Source: Fen-330 sp050008465 (GTDB lineage: Bacteria > Acidobacteriota > Terriglobia > Bryobacterales > Bryobacteraceae). Taken from it: 64,000 nucleotides of DNA. Each line of letters starts with the position of its first letter. The first letter of the stretch is position 1. The DNA lies in contig JBEKMO010000010.1 of assembly GCA_050008465.1 (NCBI GenBank), positions 1 to 64,000 of the forward strand, given 5' to 3'. The notes below the pieces were generated by a model that ran no database searches, had not been told where the DNA came from, and worked only from the letters and a program-made list of their open reading frames with translations. A program made the translations under genes and the position numbers. Of this stretch, positions 40,061-48,241 are shown one piece after another.

Positions 40061-40933
40061 TTGCACGAACACGTAACTTACCTTTGCGTCCAGGAGAACC
40101 TCGCTAACGGGTGGAAGGTGACGTTTGCGTTCGACGAATCGGGTGCGCCCCGACACTGCTGGAGCACGGACTCCCTGCCCGACCACTGGCAAGGCGACAG
40201 GGCATGGCATCAATCAGGTGTTTCGTTGTTGTGGCTGTCTGAGGGGCGCCCGTCCGACCCGCTCTCGGGCGTCCTGCGGCCAGGGCCGCAACGGGAAATG
40301 GCTGCCTGGCTTGCCAAGACATACCGATACCTCCGCCCAATCCTCGCGGACGACAGCACTCTTCTTTCCAGAGCCGAGCTGTTCGAGGATAAGCTCGCTG
40401 GAATCCTCGCTCAGGCTCCCTCGCAGGGCCTCCTGTTGGAAATAGGCGGGCGCAGTTCGGCCCATGGATACCTTGCTCATGGAAAGCACCGGACGCTCTA
40501 CCTGGATCCTTCGGCATCTCGGGCCGCGCCCCGTAAACCCGGAATCGCTGGCCCCTCCGATAGTGTGATCGAAGGGATCGTGGAGATGCTCCCGCTACCA
40601 GATTCGAGCGTTCAGTGTATCATCTGTCTCTTCGTGCTTGAACATCTAGTAGAGCCGCGAGTTGCCCTTTGCGAGATGTCGCGCGTTCTGAAGCCGGGCG
40701 GGCACCTCTTGCTTGGGCTACCCGTAGACGTGCACTCGGAGGGCTCACCACCAATGTTCCACCGGTGGCGCTTCACATCTGGCGAGCGGTCGGCCTGTGG
40801 ACGGACTCTAGTGCTTCGCGAAATTCTTCTGGGGGAGTACGGACTCATCAACGTCATGGCTCAAGAGTGGAGCGCCGCAGCCGAAGCCGACGATGCTCGC
40901 TTGTACTGGTTTATTCGAGCGCCAAAGTCATAA
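40061..40933 (+). CDS. Class I SAM-dependent methyltransferase
   Basis: 290 aa from a TTG at 40061; no better start is in frame downstream before the domain. The C-terminal half is a Methyltransf_11-type fold: LLLEIGGRSSAHG is motif I, EMLPLPDSSVQCIICLFVLEHLVEP is the usual post-I region, and MSRVLKPGGHLLLGLPV the motif III strand. The N-terminal 130 residues (WLAKTYRYLRPILADDSTLL) are not recognised. It may methylate the peptide product of the cluster. Its TAA stop shares a base with the next gene's ATG (TAATG), indicating coupling. Confidence 0.85.
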   Translation: MHEHVTYLCVQENLANGWKVTFAFDESGAPRHCWSTDSLPDHWQGDRAWHQSGVSLLWLSEGRPSDPLSGVLRPGPQREMAAWLAKTYRYLRPILADDSTLLSRAELFEDKLAGILAQAPSQGLLLEIGGRSSAHGYLAHGKHRTLYLDPSASRAAPRKPGIAGPSDSVIEGIVEMLPLPDSSVQCIICLFVLEHLVEPRVALCEMSRVLKPGGHLLLGLPVDVHSEGSPPMFHRWRFTSGERSACGRTLVLREILLGEYGLINVMAQEWSAAAEADDARLYWFIRAPKS

Positions 40934-41277
40934 TGAAAACCCTCGCCGAAATTCCAGTCCGAGTAGTCTGGAGGGAGCATGTTCTCGCCGCAGTTCGTTG
41001 GCGCGACCTTGAGACGGGCGCCAGATGGTCTGATCGAGAGGCTGTGGCCCTTTACCTGGACCTGTTCACCGGTGGGGCTCTTGAGCACGATGTTGTGGAA
41101 AGCTGGCTGGTTTGCCATCGCTGCCCGTACGCGGTAAAGGACTCTCAACCCGCCTGCGAGATGCACTTGGGAGTGATCGAAGCTTTCCATCAGGGGATGT
41201 TGGGAACCCGGCACAGCGCAAGGCGTATAGTTGATAAGGGGGAATGTCGAATTGCGTGTGACGAAACAATCCGGTAA
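40933..41277 (+). CDS. Small Cys-rich protein in a PqqD/radical SAM operon
   Basis: 114 aa. The second half holds VCHRCPYAVKDSQPACEMHL and later GECRIACDE: six cysteines plus two histidines, suggestive of metal or Fe-S binding, and a layout resembling the C-terminal part of V4R-type or methanogen-output domains (a weak, visual similarity). No signal peptide. The start is fused to the methyltransferase stop (TAATG), and the end overlaps the radical SAM gene by 26 bp. A redox partner or chaperone for the radical SAM enzyme is plausible but unproven. Confidence 0.7.
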   Translation: MKTLAEIPVRVVWREHVLAAVRWRDLETGARWSDREAVALYLDLFTGGALEHDVVESWLVCHRCPYAVKDSQPACEMHLGVIEAFHQGMLGTRHSARRIVDKGECRIACDETIR

Positions 41278-42976
41278 GAATTGCGTTGTCGTCTTCCCTC
41301 CAGTGTGGGAGGTCGCCGCTCCATATCTTGCCGGTCCGTCTCTCGCAGCTTGGCTGCGCTCTCGCGGTCTTGACGCATTCCTATTGGACGCCAATCTGCT
41401 TTTCTGGAGCCACTTCAAAAATAGGGGGAATGCGGAGGCGATCCACGAGATATGCCGGGAGCAGAGTTCCTCAATCGACTTGGCTCTAGAGGACGCGTTG
41501 GTGGGGAGTTCGGTAGCGCGAATGGAGTTCGGCGAGTTCGCTTCCTGGCTCGACAGGTCGTCTTTGACCAGCCCGGCTTACAAGCTTCTCGTCAGGCGCT
41601 TCGGAGGGTTCTGGAAGCCAGCACCTCAAGATCGTTTCGACACGCTGGACTACCATGACGGCCTTTTTTCCGACGTCTCCCACAGTGCGGCTGCTCTGAA
41701 TTCGGGGAGTCTTCGAGATAGTCTTCTCGATAACCGGTTAAATCCCTGGCTCGGCTTTGCGGAGCGGCACGTGATGCCCAAGGTCGAAGAGGCTGAGCCT
41801 TCATTGCTCGGGATCTCCATAGTCGCCGTGAATCAGGTCGTGCCGGCCTTTTCGATCGGGGTAATCGCACGAAAGATGTGCCCGACCCTTCCGATCTTTT
41901 TCGGGGGGGCTTGGGTAACCCAACTCCGTGAGCGACTAAAGACCGTTGAGTGGTTCAGAGAACTGGGGTTCGTCTTCGTGCCGTTTCAGGGCGAGGCGGC
42001 ACTGAGCGATGCCATGTCCTCGATCCTGTCCGGAGCGGACACCATGGATGGGTTCAGTGGCGAGCACGTTCGAGAGGTGGGGCGACAGGTTCCCATGAAC
42101 GACCTTCCGTCTCCGGACTTCAGCGATCTTCATCTTGGAGCCTACGGTGAGCCCGGGCACTTGCCCTTGATGGCCTCTCGGGGATGCTACTGGGGCAAAT
42201 GCAAGTTCTGCAGCTATCCGATTCTCGAGCCGGAATTTGAAGTGCGAAACCAGAAACGCCTGAGCAAAGACATCGACCGATTGGTGAAAGCTCACGGTGC
42301 TCGGCATATCGCGTTTGTCGACCCATCCATTTCTGCTCCTCTGGCTCGCCGGATTGCGGATACGATCTTCGCGACCGGCGCTGACGTCTCGTGGGGCGGG
42401 CTGGCTCGGCTCGAACATCGGTTCACGCGGGATCTACTCCGACATATCAGTTTTGGCGGTTGCCGCGTAATGCATTGGGGGCTGGAGTCCGGCAGTCGGC
42501 GAGTGCAAGATAGCATCTGCAAAGGCATCGAACTCGACACTGTGCGGGGCGTACTTGAGGATGCTGCCGCGGCGGGAATCCATAACAGGGTCTTGATGAT
42601 GTATGGGCTACCCGGCGAAACTGACGCCGACCTGGAAGCGTCACTGAGCTTCATCGAGAAGAACCTTGCAGCCATGCACTCGATTTGTTGGAGCCACTAC
42701 GCCGCGGAAGAGGGGACCCCGTTTGGAAATGATCTCATCACGCTGGACCCCTCCGCCCGCTCAACCACCGACCTATCCGTAGGGGTTCGACTGACGAGCT
42801 CCTTGTCGCCCTCTTTCTTGCGTGATGCGAAGGCGCAGATGAATCTGCTGTCAGCGCGGATCGCCGTCAACAGCCGACAAGTTCTCAAGCGCCCTGCCTT
42901 GGACACGATAGTTGGCCCCCTAGCCGTTCAGGGAACCGATTTGTGCTCGATTTCTTCCCCGCCATCGGGCGGCTAG
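41252..42976 (+). CDS. B12-binding-type radical SAM enzyme, candidate RiPP maturase
   Basis: 574 aa from TTG 41252, preceded by AAGGGGGA at 8 bp. The N-terminal 300 residues look like a cobalamin-binding-type Rossmann domain (LLGISIVAVNQVVPAFSIG, LPIFFGGAWVTQL); the usual D-x-H-x-x-G cobalamin motif is not obvious. The radical SAM core starts with SRGCYWGKCKFCSYP, a C-x4-C-x2-C cluster motif close to those of RiPP-maturation and B12-type radical SAM proteins. GYGLPGE-like MMYGLPGETDADL follows. It probably methylates or rearranges an unactivated carbon of a peptide bound by the PqqD-like protein. This is the last gene of the operon. Confidence 0.85.
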   Translation: MRVTKQSGKNCVVVFPPVWEVAAPYLAGPSLAAWLRSRGLDAFLLDANLLFWSHFKNRGNAEAIHEICREQSSSIDLALEDALVGSSVARMEFGEFASWLDRSSLTSPAYKLLVRRFGGFWKPAPQDRFDTLDYHDGLFSDVSHSAAALNSGSLRDSLLDNRLNPWLGFAERHVMPKVEEAEPSLLGISIVAVNQVVPAFSIGVIARKMCPTLPIFFGGAWVTQLRERLKTVEWFRELGFVFVPFQGEAALSDAMSSILSGADTMDGFSGEHVREVGRQVPMNDLPSPDFSDLHLGAYGEPGHLPLMASRGCYWGKCKFCSYPILEPEFEVRNQKRLSKDIDRLVKAHGARHIAFVDPSISAPLARRIADTIFATGADVSWGGLARLEHRFTRDLLRHISFGGCRVMHWGLESGSRRVQDSICKGIELDTVRGVLEDAAAAGIHNRVLMMYGLPGETDADLEASLSFIEKNLAAMHSICWSHYAAEEGTPFGNDLITLDPSARSTTDLSVGVRLTSSLSPSFLRDAKAQMNLLSARIAVNSRQVLKRPALDTIVGPLAVQGTDLCSISSPPSGG

Positions 42977-43282
42977 TCTTGCTGCTGGTGTGTCAGTCGG
43001 TTGCTGCCCTTTCGGATCTCTGCGGCACGGTCAATCTGGCGATTCCGCGGATTTCATCGGATTCCCTCAGCTTGTACAGGCTCGTGGGTGGTTGAACGGA
43101 TTGGAGACGGGACTCGAACCCGCGACGTCCTCCTCGAGCTTGGAAAGGCGGCCTTCGAGTAAGGGCAACGGATGTCCCGATAGCTGTCGAGAACAGCCTT
43201 TCCCATCAACGATGAGGCTCGGAGCCGGAAACTCGCCGCAGCAGACCACTCTCGTGAAGTGTTCATCATGAAAGGATCGCTT
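42977..43282 (-). other. 306-bp junction between the radical SAM operon and the truncated lysR copy
   Basis: No gene. It contains a tRNA-like T-arm on the minus strand (43098-43123) and the abrupt start of lysR similarity at 43283. I see no terminator for the radical SAM operon. This is the right edge of the larger island. Confidence 0.5.
43098..43123 (-). other. tRNA 3'-end-like fragment (T-arm)
   Basis: On the minus strand GCGGG-TTCGAGT-CCCGT forms a canonical T-stem and T-loop, followed by CTCCAATCCG as a possible acceptor strand. Upstream (toward 43200) no pairing 5' acceptor, D-arm or proper anticodon arm can be found, so it is not a full tRNA. It may be a leftover attachment site or degraded tRNA at the island edge. 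Confidence 0.45.
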
Positions 43283-44038
43283 GACCGCTCGACCCGGCCG
43301 TTCACTCTGACCTCCGCGGGGCGGCTCTATGCGGCGCTGTGCCGGGACGTGCTGCGGAGGCACGACGAGTTCGAGATCGCGCTGGAGGCGCTGAAGAAGG
43401 AGGTCGAGGGCACGGTGCGCGTGGCTTCGATCTATTCGGTGGGGCTTTCCGAGATGTCGCACCTGAAGGAGGAGTTCGGGCGGCGATTCCCGAGCGCGCG
43501 GCTGGAGGTGGAGTACCTCAGGCCGGACAAGGTCTACGAAGCGGTGCTGACGGATTGCGCGGACCTGGGCCTGGTCAGTTACCCGGAAGCCACCAAGGAG
43601 CTGGCGGTGCTGCCCTGGCGGCAGGAGCAGATGGTGGTGGCCGCATCCCCGGCGCACCCGCTGGCGCGAAAGTCGGTGGTGGGGATGACCGACCTGGATG
43701 GCCAGGATTTCGTGGGTTTCGACGAGGATCTTCCCATCTGGCAGCGCATTGAGCGCTTCCTGCGGGAGCGAGGCGTGGAAGTCAACCGCACCATGCACTT
43801 CGACAACATCCAGATGATCGAGGAAGCGGTGGCGCTGGGGGCGGGCATCAGCATCCTGCCGGCGCGGGCGTTGCGGGCCGAGATTGCGCGGGGCCGGCTG
43901 GTGGGCATCCCCATGGAGGCGGAACTGGTGCGGCCGCTGGGCATTGTGTACCAGCGGCGGAAGAAGTTCCACCGGGCCGCGCAATTGTTTCTGGAGTTGC
44001 TGGAGGAGCAGCCCGCGCCGGAGATGCAGGCGGTGTGA
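43283..44038 (+). pseudogene. 5'-truncated lysR copy lacking the DNA-binding domain
   Basis: Encodes the last 252 codons of the regulator at 31255 with five amino-acid differences; the helix-turn-helix is missing. The frame stays open and could start at an ATG at 43259 or 43268, giving an effector domain without DNA binding. No promoter or ribosome-binding site is apparent, so expression is doubtful. Its 3' end shares GAGTTGCTGGAGGAGCAGCC-type variants with the fragment at 45233 rather than with the full gene, which suggests that these two belong to the original resident allele. Confidence 0.85.
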
Positions 44039-44070
44039 GCCGCAGGCCACGCCTACCCCCGCCCTCTAGT

Positions 44071-44116
44071 TTGACGTGTGAACCCATTATGGGTATGATA
44101 ATACCTGTTATGGGTT
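44071..44116 (+). promoter_or_regulatory. Promoter and operator of the HEPN-MNT module
   Basis: TTGACG (44071-44076), a 17-bp spacer and TATGAT (44094-44099) make a near-consensus sigma-70 promoter. An imperfect inverted repeat, AACCCATTATGGGTAT against ATACCTGTTATGGGTT, spans 44081-44116 and covers the -10 box. The ATG at 44110 would be nearly leaderless; ATG 44119 is an alternative. The HTH of the first gene is the obvious ligand. Confidence 0.7.
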
Positions 44117-44796
44117 CGATGAGCCATCCGCCTTCAGACCCCATCGGGACGGCGCTCTTTGGCGCTACGCGCCAGGCCGTGCTGCGCCTCGTGTTAGGGC
44201 ACACCGATCAGCGCTTCTACCAACGCCAAATCATCCGCTCGATCCGGCTTGGCTCAGGGACCGTTCAGAGGGAACTGGAGCGGCTAGTCGGTGCAGGGAT
44301 TCTGACCCGGACGCTAGAAGGCCGGCAGACGTACTTTCAGGCCAATCGAGATTGCCCGGTGTTCCATGAACTGCACGGACTCATCCGAAAGACCTTCGGT
44401 GTCGCCCAGGTGCTACAAGGCGGTCTCACTGCTCTCGCCGCCAAGGTTCAGCTCGCGTTCATTTACGGCTCGATCGCAACCGGCGCTGAAACCACGGGCA
44501 GCGACGTGGACGTCATGGTTGTCGGAGAGCGGGTTTCGATGGATGATGTTGTCTCGGCCCTCGCTGGGGCGCAACGGGACCTTGGAAGAGAGGTGAACCC
44601 CTCCGTTTATCGAACCGAGGAGTTTTGTCGTAGACTTGCACAAGGCCAGCACTTCCTATCCAGTGTCGTGTCTGGCCCGAAGATTTTTCTGATCGGTGAT
44701 GAGAATGAGCTTGCAAGACTGGCTCAAATTCGGATGGCTCAAGGAGCACAAGACAAGCCGGCAAGAAATCGCCGACCTCTTCCTCGTCGCCGATAG
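44110..44796 (+). CDS. HTH-nucleotidyltransferase (MNT) antitoxin
   Basis: 228 aa. Residues 10-85 form a winged HTH (TRQAVLRLVLGHTDQRFYQRQIIRSI, then TLEGRQTYFQANRDCPVF), followed by a minimal nucleotidyltransferase with FIYGSIATGAETTGSDVDVMVVG, the G-S-x10-D-x-D signature. In HEPN-MNT systems the MNT partner neutralises the HEPN toxin, in known cases by adenylylating a tyrosine. The HTH probably represses the operon at the overlapping inverted repeat. The C-terminus overlaps the next gene by about 98 bp. Confidence 0.85.
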   Translation: MGSMSHPPSDPIGTALFGATRQAVLRLVLGHTDQRFYQRQIIRSIRLGSGTVQRELERLVGAGILTRTLEGRQTYFQANRDCPVFHELHGLIRKTFGVAQVLQGGLTALAAKVQLAFIYGSIATGAETTGSDVDVMVVGERVSMDDVVSALAGAQRDLGREVNPSVYRTEEFCRRLAQGQHFLSSVVSGPKIFLIGDENELARLAQIRMAQGAQDKPARNRRPLPRRR

Positions 44797-45145
44797 AGAT
44801 CTGAAGGCCTGCCTAACGCCGGACCTGGTTCCCGATTGGCAGTTCAACATTGCGTATAACGCGGCTCTCCAGCTTGCCTCCGCTGCCTTGGCCGCGGCCG
44901 GGTACGAAGCCGAGCGCGCCAACCATCACTACCGCGTGATTCACTCTCTGGAATTCACCCTCGGCGTTGAGGCGACTTTGATTGGGAAGTTCGACGTGTT
45001 TCGCAAGAAACGCAATATCACCGACTACGAGAGGGCCGACACCGTATCGGAGACGGAGGCGGAGGAGATGCGACAGCTTGCTGAAACACTTCGCAGCCAC
45101 GTCGAGGCGTGGGTTCGCAAGAATCACCCACAGGTCGCCCCGTAG
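44699..45145 (+). CDS. HEPN-domain protein, partner of the MNT gene
   Basis: 148 aa from ATG 44699 (ATG 44705 possible). Helical bundle with AIADLFLVADRDL-like first helix (SRQEIADLFLVADRDLKACL), a central AYNAALQLASAALAAAGYEAER and a C-terminal RKKRNITDYERADTVSETEA. HEPN RNases use R-x4-6-H; here the matching segment reads R-N-x3-Y, with Tyr in the His position. It could be a different HEPN subfamily or an altered site. Tyr is also the residue modified by MNT partners in studied systems. The gene overlaps the MNT gene on the same strand. Confidence 0.8.
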   Translation: MRMSLQDWLKFGWLKEHKTSRQEIADLFLVADRDLKACLTPDLVPDWQFNIAYNAALQLASAALAAAGYEAERANHHYRVIHSLEFTLGVEATLIGKFDVFRKKRNITDYERADTVSETEAEEMRQLAETLRSHVEAWVRKNHPQVAP

Positions 45146-45232
45146 CTGCCATTTGGGACCTCGCTGCCTTCAAGCGGGTGCTGGCAGGTTTTCCCTGTCA
45201 CCGCCAAATCCGATCCGTCACCACGACCACGG

Positions 45233-45455
45233 TACCAGCGGCGGAAGAAGTTCCACCGCGCCGCGCAATTGTGTCTGGAGTTGCTGGAGGAGCAGCCCGC
45301 GCCGGAGATGCAGGTGGTGTGAAGAGGGGCGGAATGCCGGGGCCGCAGGGCCTGCCGTACGCAGCAAGAGATAAGCGCTTTGCGACGACCTGGATTTGGC
45401 GCCGCAACCAGCCAGCGCGGCGCAGGCGCGTGGTTGTCGGGGATGGGACGGCCTT
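45233..45455 (+). pseudogene. lysR 3'-end fragment plus downstream DNA
   Basis: Starting at TACCAGCGGCGG, 90 bp encode the last 30 residues of the LysR regulator (YQRRKKFHRAAQL...), ending at a TGA at 45322, and the following 130 bp match the sequence downstream of the full gene (32155-32297). It is the third copy of this gene end. The HEPN-MNT pair lies exactly between it and the second copy. Confidence 0.88.
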
Positions 45456-45682
45456 CGCGTGATTTATCGACTTCGAGGTGCCGTGCTTCCATGTTTCCTA
45501 GAACCGGACTTCCGGACGAACCAGGCCGCTGAAGGATTGAACTCCAGCGATTCGAGCCCAACTTCCGGATTCGCCAGGCGTTCACACAGCCGGCCCATCC
45601 GGCGTCTGCCCGGTTGTGTGGAGGCGATTCTGGGGCTTCGCTTTAGCTTGCGGAGGACGGAGGCATCGTTCATACTCCGAGC
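45456..45682 (+). other. Gap after the lysR fragment, no feature seen
   Basis: Together with the fragment and its left flank this makes a 537-bp stretch (45146-45682) without an intact gene. Nothing beyond the repeat is recognisable. Confidence 0.4.
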
Positions 45683-45886
45683 ATGACAGTCAAAAATGCG
45701 GCATTGCTGGCTCTGATCGGAACGATTCTCGTAACGGCGCTTCTGGCCTTCGATTTGATTCGCACCGTGCTGAACGTCGTGCGGGGGCTGGTTCCTGCGG
45801 TGACGCTGTTCTCATCGCTCATCTATGCGTTTGGCGCCTTTAGCGTGGCTGTGTTCTTCTTCGTTTTCCACAAAGCGCAAAGTTGA
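45683..45886 (+). CDS. Small membrane protein, two predicted helices
   Basis: 67 aa from ATG 45683. Two hydrophobic stretches (LLALIGTILVTALLAFDLI and SSLIYAFGAFSVAVFFFVF) with a short polar link make a helical hairpin. No family recognised. Downstream is the DUF4919-type gene, separated by about 120 bp. Reality is moderately supported by the clear membrane pattern. Confidence 0.55.
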   Translation: MTVKNAALLALIGTILVTALLAFDLIRTVLNVVRGLVPAVTLFSSLIYAFGAFSVAVFFFVFHKAQS

Positions 45887-46007
45887 GGCTGTCGGCTCCA
45901 GACGCATGTGCGATGGAGTGCCGGGTTCCCTTCATCCCTCGTGACGATCAGCGGCGCGCCACGTTATTGGGAGAGTGGTAGTCTTTGACTTTGAGAGGAG
46001 CGCAGCC

Positions 46008-46655
46008 ATGGTCATGAGCGGGCACCGATTGTCAGGCGCCGGTTTGCCATCTTTTGTCATCGCCCTGTTATTGGCAGTCTCGTCCGTGGGCGCGGCTGGC
46101 GCTGAACCAGACGATTCTTCGTATCGAGAACTCGTGAAGCGGGCAACGAGCGGCGATCTCTCGATCGACTTTCGTGCGCTTCGATTCGCATGCTTGAAGG
46201 CCAGTAGTTGCGATCCCACGGGGGATAGCAAGGACATGATTGCGATGCGCCGGGCCGCCCAGGAGAAACAATACGACAAGGCCGTGAAAACGGCTGAGGA
46301 GTTGATCCAGAAGGGCTTTGTGAACATAGAGGCGCATGCGATCTGTTCTGAGGCATACGCGGCATTGGAGAATCACGAGAAGGCCAAGTTCCATCACGAG
46401 GTCACCTCGGCCCTGATTCGCTCGATCCTGAGCACAGGCGACGGCAAAACGAAGGAAACCGCATTCGAGGTGGTCGACGTTCACGAGGAATACATCGTCG
46501 TTTCCGTCCTAGGACTGCCTCGTCCCGCCTCCCAAGCGCTGATCCATGACAAGCGGCACAGCTACGATCTCCTTGAAGTGGCACAACCGGGCACAGGACA
46601 GAAGATCGCCATCTACTTCAACATCGATGCGTTCTACCCGATGAAGGGGCTCTAG
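46008..46655 (+). CDS. DUF4919-family secreted protein
   Basis: 215 aa from ATG 46008, which has AGGAG 7 bp upstream. A signal peptide (LPSFVIALLLAVSSVGAAGAE) precedes SSYRELVKRATSGDLSIDFRALRFA, AAQEKQYDKAVKTAEELIQKGFVNIEAHAICSEAYA and HSYDLLEVAQP, the order seen in DUF4919 proteins (DUF4919 is my recollection). The helical middle resembles a short TPR. It probably acts in the periplasm. Function unknown. Confidence 0.75.
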   Translation: MVMSGHRLSGAGLPSFVIALLLAVSSVGAAGAEPDDSSYRELVKRATSGDLSIDFRALRFACLKASSCDPTGDSKDMIAMRRAAQEKQYDKAVKTAEELIQKGFVNIEAHAICSEAYAALENHEKAKFHHEVTSALIRSILSTGDGKTKETAFEVVDVHEEYIVVSVLGLPRPASQALIHDKRHSYDLLEVAQPGTGQKIAIYFNIDAFYPMKGL

Positions 46656-46903
46656 CCCGCCCTTCTCACACAAGATCTACTGCGGCGCGCGATGAGCCCA
46701 TGTCTACTTCGTTGGGCTCGGGAGACGTCCTCGACGTACTGTGGAGTACGCCTCCGGGCGTCGCCTCTCGCCCGCCTCGTATCCACGGGCTCCTCACGCG
46801 CCTCGTCACGATCCTGCGTGAGAAGGGCGAGCTAAGAACGCAGGCGGAACCGCCTGCGCCACAACGACAATCAATGACCTGGTCCAGTGGATGAGCGTGA
46901 AAC

Positions 46904-48226
46904 TCACAGCCCGCTGAATTGGATGCCGGTGAAATGCAGGGTCGGGATGCGCCAGCCGCCGTATGGGAACGGATCGTTTCCCGTGGCTGCGAGCTGCTTC
47001 CAGAGGTCCTTGAGATTCCCGGAGATGTTCATCTCGTTGACGGGCTGGCGGAGCGCGCCGTTTTCGATGTAGAACCCCATGATGCCGAAGGAAAAGTCTC
47101 CGGTAGTCCCGTTGGAATTGCCCCCGATGAAATTGGAAACCAGGATCCCTTTGGAAATCCCCTGGACCATGGCCGCGAGGTCTTTGTCCCCGAGGTCGAA
47201 GACCAGATTGGAGGGCCGGCCCGTGGTGGGCTCCACGCCTAACTTGCGGCCGTAGTAGCTGTCGATGTAGTAGGTCTTGAGGACGCCCTGGTCGATGACA
47301 GCGCGCTTCCGGGCGGCGATGCCTTCTGCGTCGAACAGGCGAGAACCTTGGCCCGCGGGGACAAACGGATCCTCGCTCACGGTCAGTTTCTCCGACGCGA
47401 CGGCCTGGCCCAGCATCCCGTCCAGGAACGAGCTCTTCTGCTGCAGGGCGCGCCCGGTCATCGCGCCGACGAGCGCGCCGAACACTCGAGAGGCGCTGCG
47501 ATTCTCCACCAACAAGTCGTAGCGTCCCGAGGCGATCTTGCGCTGGCCGATTTTCTTGAGCGCCCGCTGGGCCGACTCCCTGCCTATCGAGGCGACCTCC
47601 GGCAGATCCTTCAGATGACGCGTGTAGGCGTAGGCGTAGTCCTCAGGGTGGCCACCTTGATCGTCCTTGACGGTCACTTCGGCGGAAATCGAGAACGAGG
47701 TTCCGGTCTCCTCTCCCTCGAAACCGTTGCTGTGGACCTTCACGTTCTGGCTGAAGCTGTCGCCGTATCCGGCGGTGACGGAAATGATCTTGTCGCTCTG
47801 CGCCAGGGCCGCTGCTTTGATCGCCTTGGCCAGCCGCACGCGCTCGGCCGTGTCGATCTTCTCGTAGCCCGGATCCACCAGGTTCAGGTCCCGTTTCTCC
47901 TGACCCGCGTAGTACTTGGGGTCGGGAAGAGAGCGGAAGGAATCCTGCGCCAGATAGCGGGTCATGGCCACGGCTTCCCCGATGAACCGCGCCAGGGAAT
48001 CGTGCCGCAGGTCGTTGGTGCTGTGCGAAGAATAGCGTTGTTCAAGATAAATCGCGAGCGACAGTCCGTGCCGGGCGGATTCCTGGAGCTTCTCCAGCTT
48101 TCCAGCCCGCACCTCGGCCTCGATCGAGCGTTCGGAGAAAACGTTGGCGGCGACCTGGTTGGCGCCCTGCTTGCGGGCCTGATCCACCGCCGAGCGGGCC
48201 AGTTCCAGACTTTCTTTGGATGTCAT
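46904..48226 (-). CDS. pmbA: TldE/PmbA-type metallopeptidase-family protein
   Basis: 440 aa. GANQVAANVFSERSIEAEVRAGKLEKLQESARHGLSLAIYLEQRY is the TldD/PmbA opening, and the C-terminal part (GTSFSIS, ENRSASRVFGALVGAMTGRAL, VSNFIGGNSNGTTGDFSFGI) matches PmbA/TldE. It lacks the HExxxH motif, as expected for the TldE half of the TldD/TldE heterodimer, which processes peptides such as microcin B17 and the CcdA antitoxin in E. coli. Encoded 166 bp downstream of tldD on the same strand. Confidence 0.92.
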   Translation of the reverse strand: MTSKESLELARSAVDQARKQGANQVAANVFSERSIEAEVRAGKLEKLQESARHGLSLAIYLEQRYSSHSTNDLRHDSLARFIGEAVAMTRYLAQDSFRSLPDPKYYAGQEKRDLNLVDPGYEKIDTAERVRLAKAIKAAALAQSDKIISVTAGYGDSFSQNVKVHSNGFEGEETGTSFSISAEVTVKDDQGGHPEDYAYAYTRHLKDLPEVASIGRESAQRALKKIGQRKIASGRYDLLVENRSASRVFGALVGAMTGRALQQKSSFLDGMLGQAVASEKLTVSEDPFVPAGQGSRLFDAEGIAARKRAVIDQGVLKTYYIDSYYGRKLGVEPTTGRPSNLVFDLGDKDLAAMVQGISKGILVSNFIGGNSNGTTGDFSFGIMGFYIENGALRQPVNEMNISGNLKDLWKQLAATGNDPFPYGGWRIPTLHFTGIQFSGL

Positions 48227-48241
48227 AGTGTCTCTCTTCCA

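Noticed and set aside
43081..43200. A complete tRNA gene on the minus strand
   Set aside because: Only the T-arm and a possible 3' acceptor strand are present; no 5' acceptor, D-arm or anticodon stem can be folded.
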